Shown: positions 4,652 through 5,524 of the stretch, piece by piece
How positions within the stretch are numbered: the first letter of the stretch is position 1
Layout: each line of letters starts with the position of its first letter
The notes under the pieces: generated by a model
Database searches by the model: none
What the model was told of the DNA's origin: nothing
What the model saw: only the letters and a program-made list of their open reading frames with translations
Source: Deltaproteobacteria bacterium
GTDB lineage: Bacteria; Myxococcota; Polyangia; Haliangiales; Haliangiaceae
Direction of reading: 5' to 3'
DNA: 5,524 nt
Assembly: GCA_018262455.1 (NCBI GenBank)
Contig: JAGSPR010000429.1
Location: 1-5,524 of the forward strand
Position numbers and translations under genes: made by a program

Positions 4652-5417
4652 GGAGATCGTGCCGAGGCTCGCGTTGACAGGGCTGTGGCTGGGCGGGCTG
4701 GTGTGTGCTGGATGTGGATTCCGCATCGACTCCATGGTGCCCTCCGACGGCACGACCGAGAGTCTGGTCGATGGCGCGATCGACGGGACCAGCGATGCGC
4801 TCGCCGACGCATCGACGGGGAGCTGCAACGGCAAGGTGTGGTTCGCCGACTTCGCGACCGACCCGACCGCACTCGACCTCAATGGTGACTCGGTGCCCGA
4901 CTGGGCGCTGCGCACCGCGGCTGCGTTCCCGACGGCCCAGCTGAGTGGTGGCGTCTGGTCGACACCGAGCTCGGGCACGGCGCTCGACACCCAGCCAAAG
5001 CAGCCGTTCACCACGCGGGTTCTCGTCCGCGTCCGCATGCGCAGCATCACCACGAGCGGTGCGCGCGGCGCGGTGTTCTGGATCAACGTCGGATACGACG
5101 GCTCCGGCACGTTCGCCCCGCTGTACGTCGATGCCAAGCTGCAAAGCAATGGCACCCAGACGCTGCACTTCATGAGGAAGACCGTGGCCAGCGTCGAGGA
5201 CGAGTTCGCCACGATCACCGGTCTTGGCGCCGGGTTCCTCGACGTCGAGCTCGACATCGATCCAGCCACGCTTGGGGTGAGCTACGTCGGCGCGGGCACG
5301 AGCGGGACGACGACCCTCAACCGCCTGACCTCAGGCGCCACCGACCAGTGGGCCACCGTCGTGGCGTACAGCGGCGCCGCCGAGTTTGACGAGGTGCGCG
5401 TGGAGGTCTGCCCCTAG
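4650..5417 (+). CDS. Predicted lipoprotein with C-terminal beta-sandwich-like domain
   Basis: From ATG 4650 the product has 255 residues. The signal MEIVPRLALTGLWLGGLVCA leads to Cys22 in CAGC, then G-F-R-I-D. Residues about 27-58 form a low-complexity Asp/Ser/Thr-rich linker. Residues 60-255 look like a globular beta-rich domain: WFADFATDP at 64-72, a calcium-loop-like DLNGDSVPDW at 76-85 (Asp76, Asn78, Asp80, Asp84), alternating strands such as TRVLVRVRMRSI (122-133) and GAVFWINVGY (140-149), and an end FDEVRVEVCP. The last part resembles the closing strand of laminin-G/concanavalin-like jelly rolls, but I cannot name a family. Cys59 and Cys254 bracket the domain and could form a disulfide. 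A surface-anchored binding protein is inferred. GAGG lies 13 bases before the ATG, a poor distance; GTG at 4659 is an alternative start. A second exported-protein gene follows 66 bases later. Confidence 0.87.
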   Translation: MEIVPRLALTGLWLGGLVCAGCGFRIDSMVPSDGTTESLVDGAIDGTSDALADASTGSCNGKVWFADFATDPTALDLNGDSVPDWALRTAAAFPTAQLSGGVWSTPSSGTALDTQPKQPFTTRVLVRVRMRSITTSGARGAVFWINVGYDGSGTFAPLYVDAKLQSNGTQTLHFMRKTVASVEDEFATITGLGAGFLDVELDIDPATLGVSYVGAGTSGTTTLNRLTSGATDQWATVVAYSGAAEFDEVRVEVCP

Positions 5418-5483
5418 GAGCCTGGTCCGGCACGTAAACCCTCGGTCGGGAGCTGTCACCGCCCAGGGGTGATAGGTTGAGAC

Positions 5484-5524
5484 ATGAAGCGCAGCGCGTG
5501 GGTGTTCCTGGTCGGCGTCGCCGC
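5484..5524 (+). CDS. Start of an exported protein (13 complete codons; 3' end outside window)
   Basis: ATG at 5484 opens MKRSAWVFLVGVA, a typical start of a Sec signal peptide: Lys-Arg at positions 2-3 followed by a hydrophobic run. AGG lies 7 bases upstream as a modest ribosome binding site. The 66-base gap after the previous gene on the same strand allows co-transcription; it holds a weak TCACC/GGTGA foldback (5456-5472) without a T-run. Nothing can be said about the mature protein, or whether it is lipidated. Confidence 0.65.
   Translation, partial: MKRSAWVFLVGVA

Noticed and set aside
4674..4679. Exact TTGACA (-35 consensus) on the plus strand
   Set aside because: It lies inside the signal-peptide codons of the lipoprotein and has no -10-like sequence 16-18 bases downstream.
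4499..5269. Minus-strand 256-codon ORF
   Set aside because: It is antisense to the plus-strand lipoprotein gene and rich in Ser/Pro/Arg with no domain pattern; the sense frame has a signal peptide, linker and beta domain.
1..5524. CRISPR arrays, tRNA/rRNA genes, insertion sequences, toxin-antitoxin or phage-defence genes
   Set aside because: No regularly spaced repeats, cloverleaf or rRNA-like stretches, transposase motifs or terminal inverted repeats were seen; the coding content is explained by envelope lipoproteins and one GyrI-like protein.

Overview
The window looks like chromosomal DNA of a high-GC, lipoprotein-rich Gram-negative bacterium. The best guess is Myxococcota (Polyangia/Haliangiales type). 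This rests on the strong G/C preference at third codon positions, several lipoproteins whose mature end starts Cys-Gly-Arg (CGRVGF, CGRLNFDP), Asp/Ser/Thr-rich linkers, and beta-rich surface-type domains. I recall these traits as common in myxobacterial hypothetical lipoproteins; no search was run.

Layout. A minus-strand block runs from 4371 down to 1. In transcription order it holds: a DNRLRE/CBM96-like lipoprotein (4371-3730); a gap with a short relic of an SBBP-type beta-propeller gene (about 3722-3603) and a hairpin just before the next start; two paralogous lipoproteins (3447-2302 and 2302-1190), each with seven propeller-like units and overlapping by one base (TGATG); a doubtful 51-codon ORF (1158-1003); a small membrane lipoprotein with a 27-residue tandem repeat (1006-536); and the first 138 codons of a GyrI-like domain protein (414-1, running off the left edge). 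A plus-strand block starts at 4650 with a beta-sandwich-like lipoprotein (4650-5417), followed by the first 13 codons of another exported protein (5484-5524, running off the right edge). The two blocks diverge from a 278-base intergenic region (4372-4649).

Function. Four genes encode predicted lipoproteins with extracytoplasmic beta-rich or binding-type domains, a fifth encodes a small lipid-anchored membrane protein, and a sixth starts with a signal peptide. Only the GyrI-like protein is clearly cytoplasmic. No enzyme with a recognisable active site, mobile element, CRISPR array, tRNA or rRNA was found. The most unusual points are the translationally coupled pair of seven-unit lipoproteins, the propeller-gene relic beside them, and the shared unusual lipoprotein N-termini. 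None of this proves a new system; the cluster is best described as an uncharacterised envelope-lipoprotein region.
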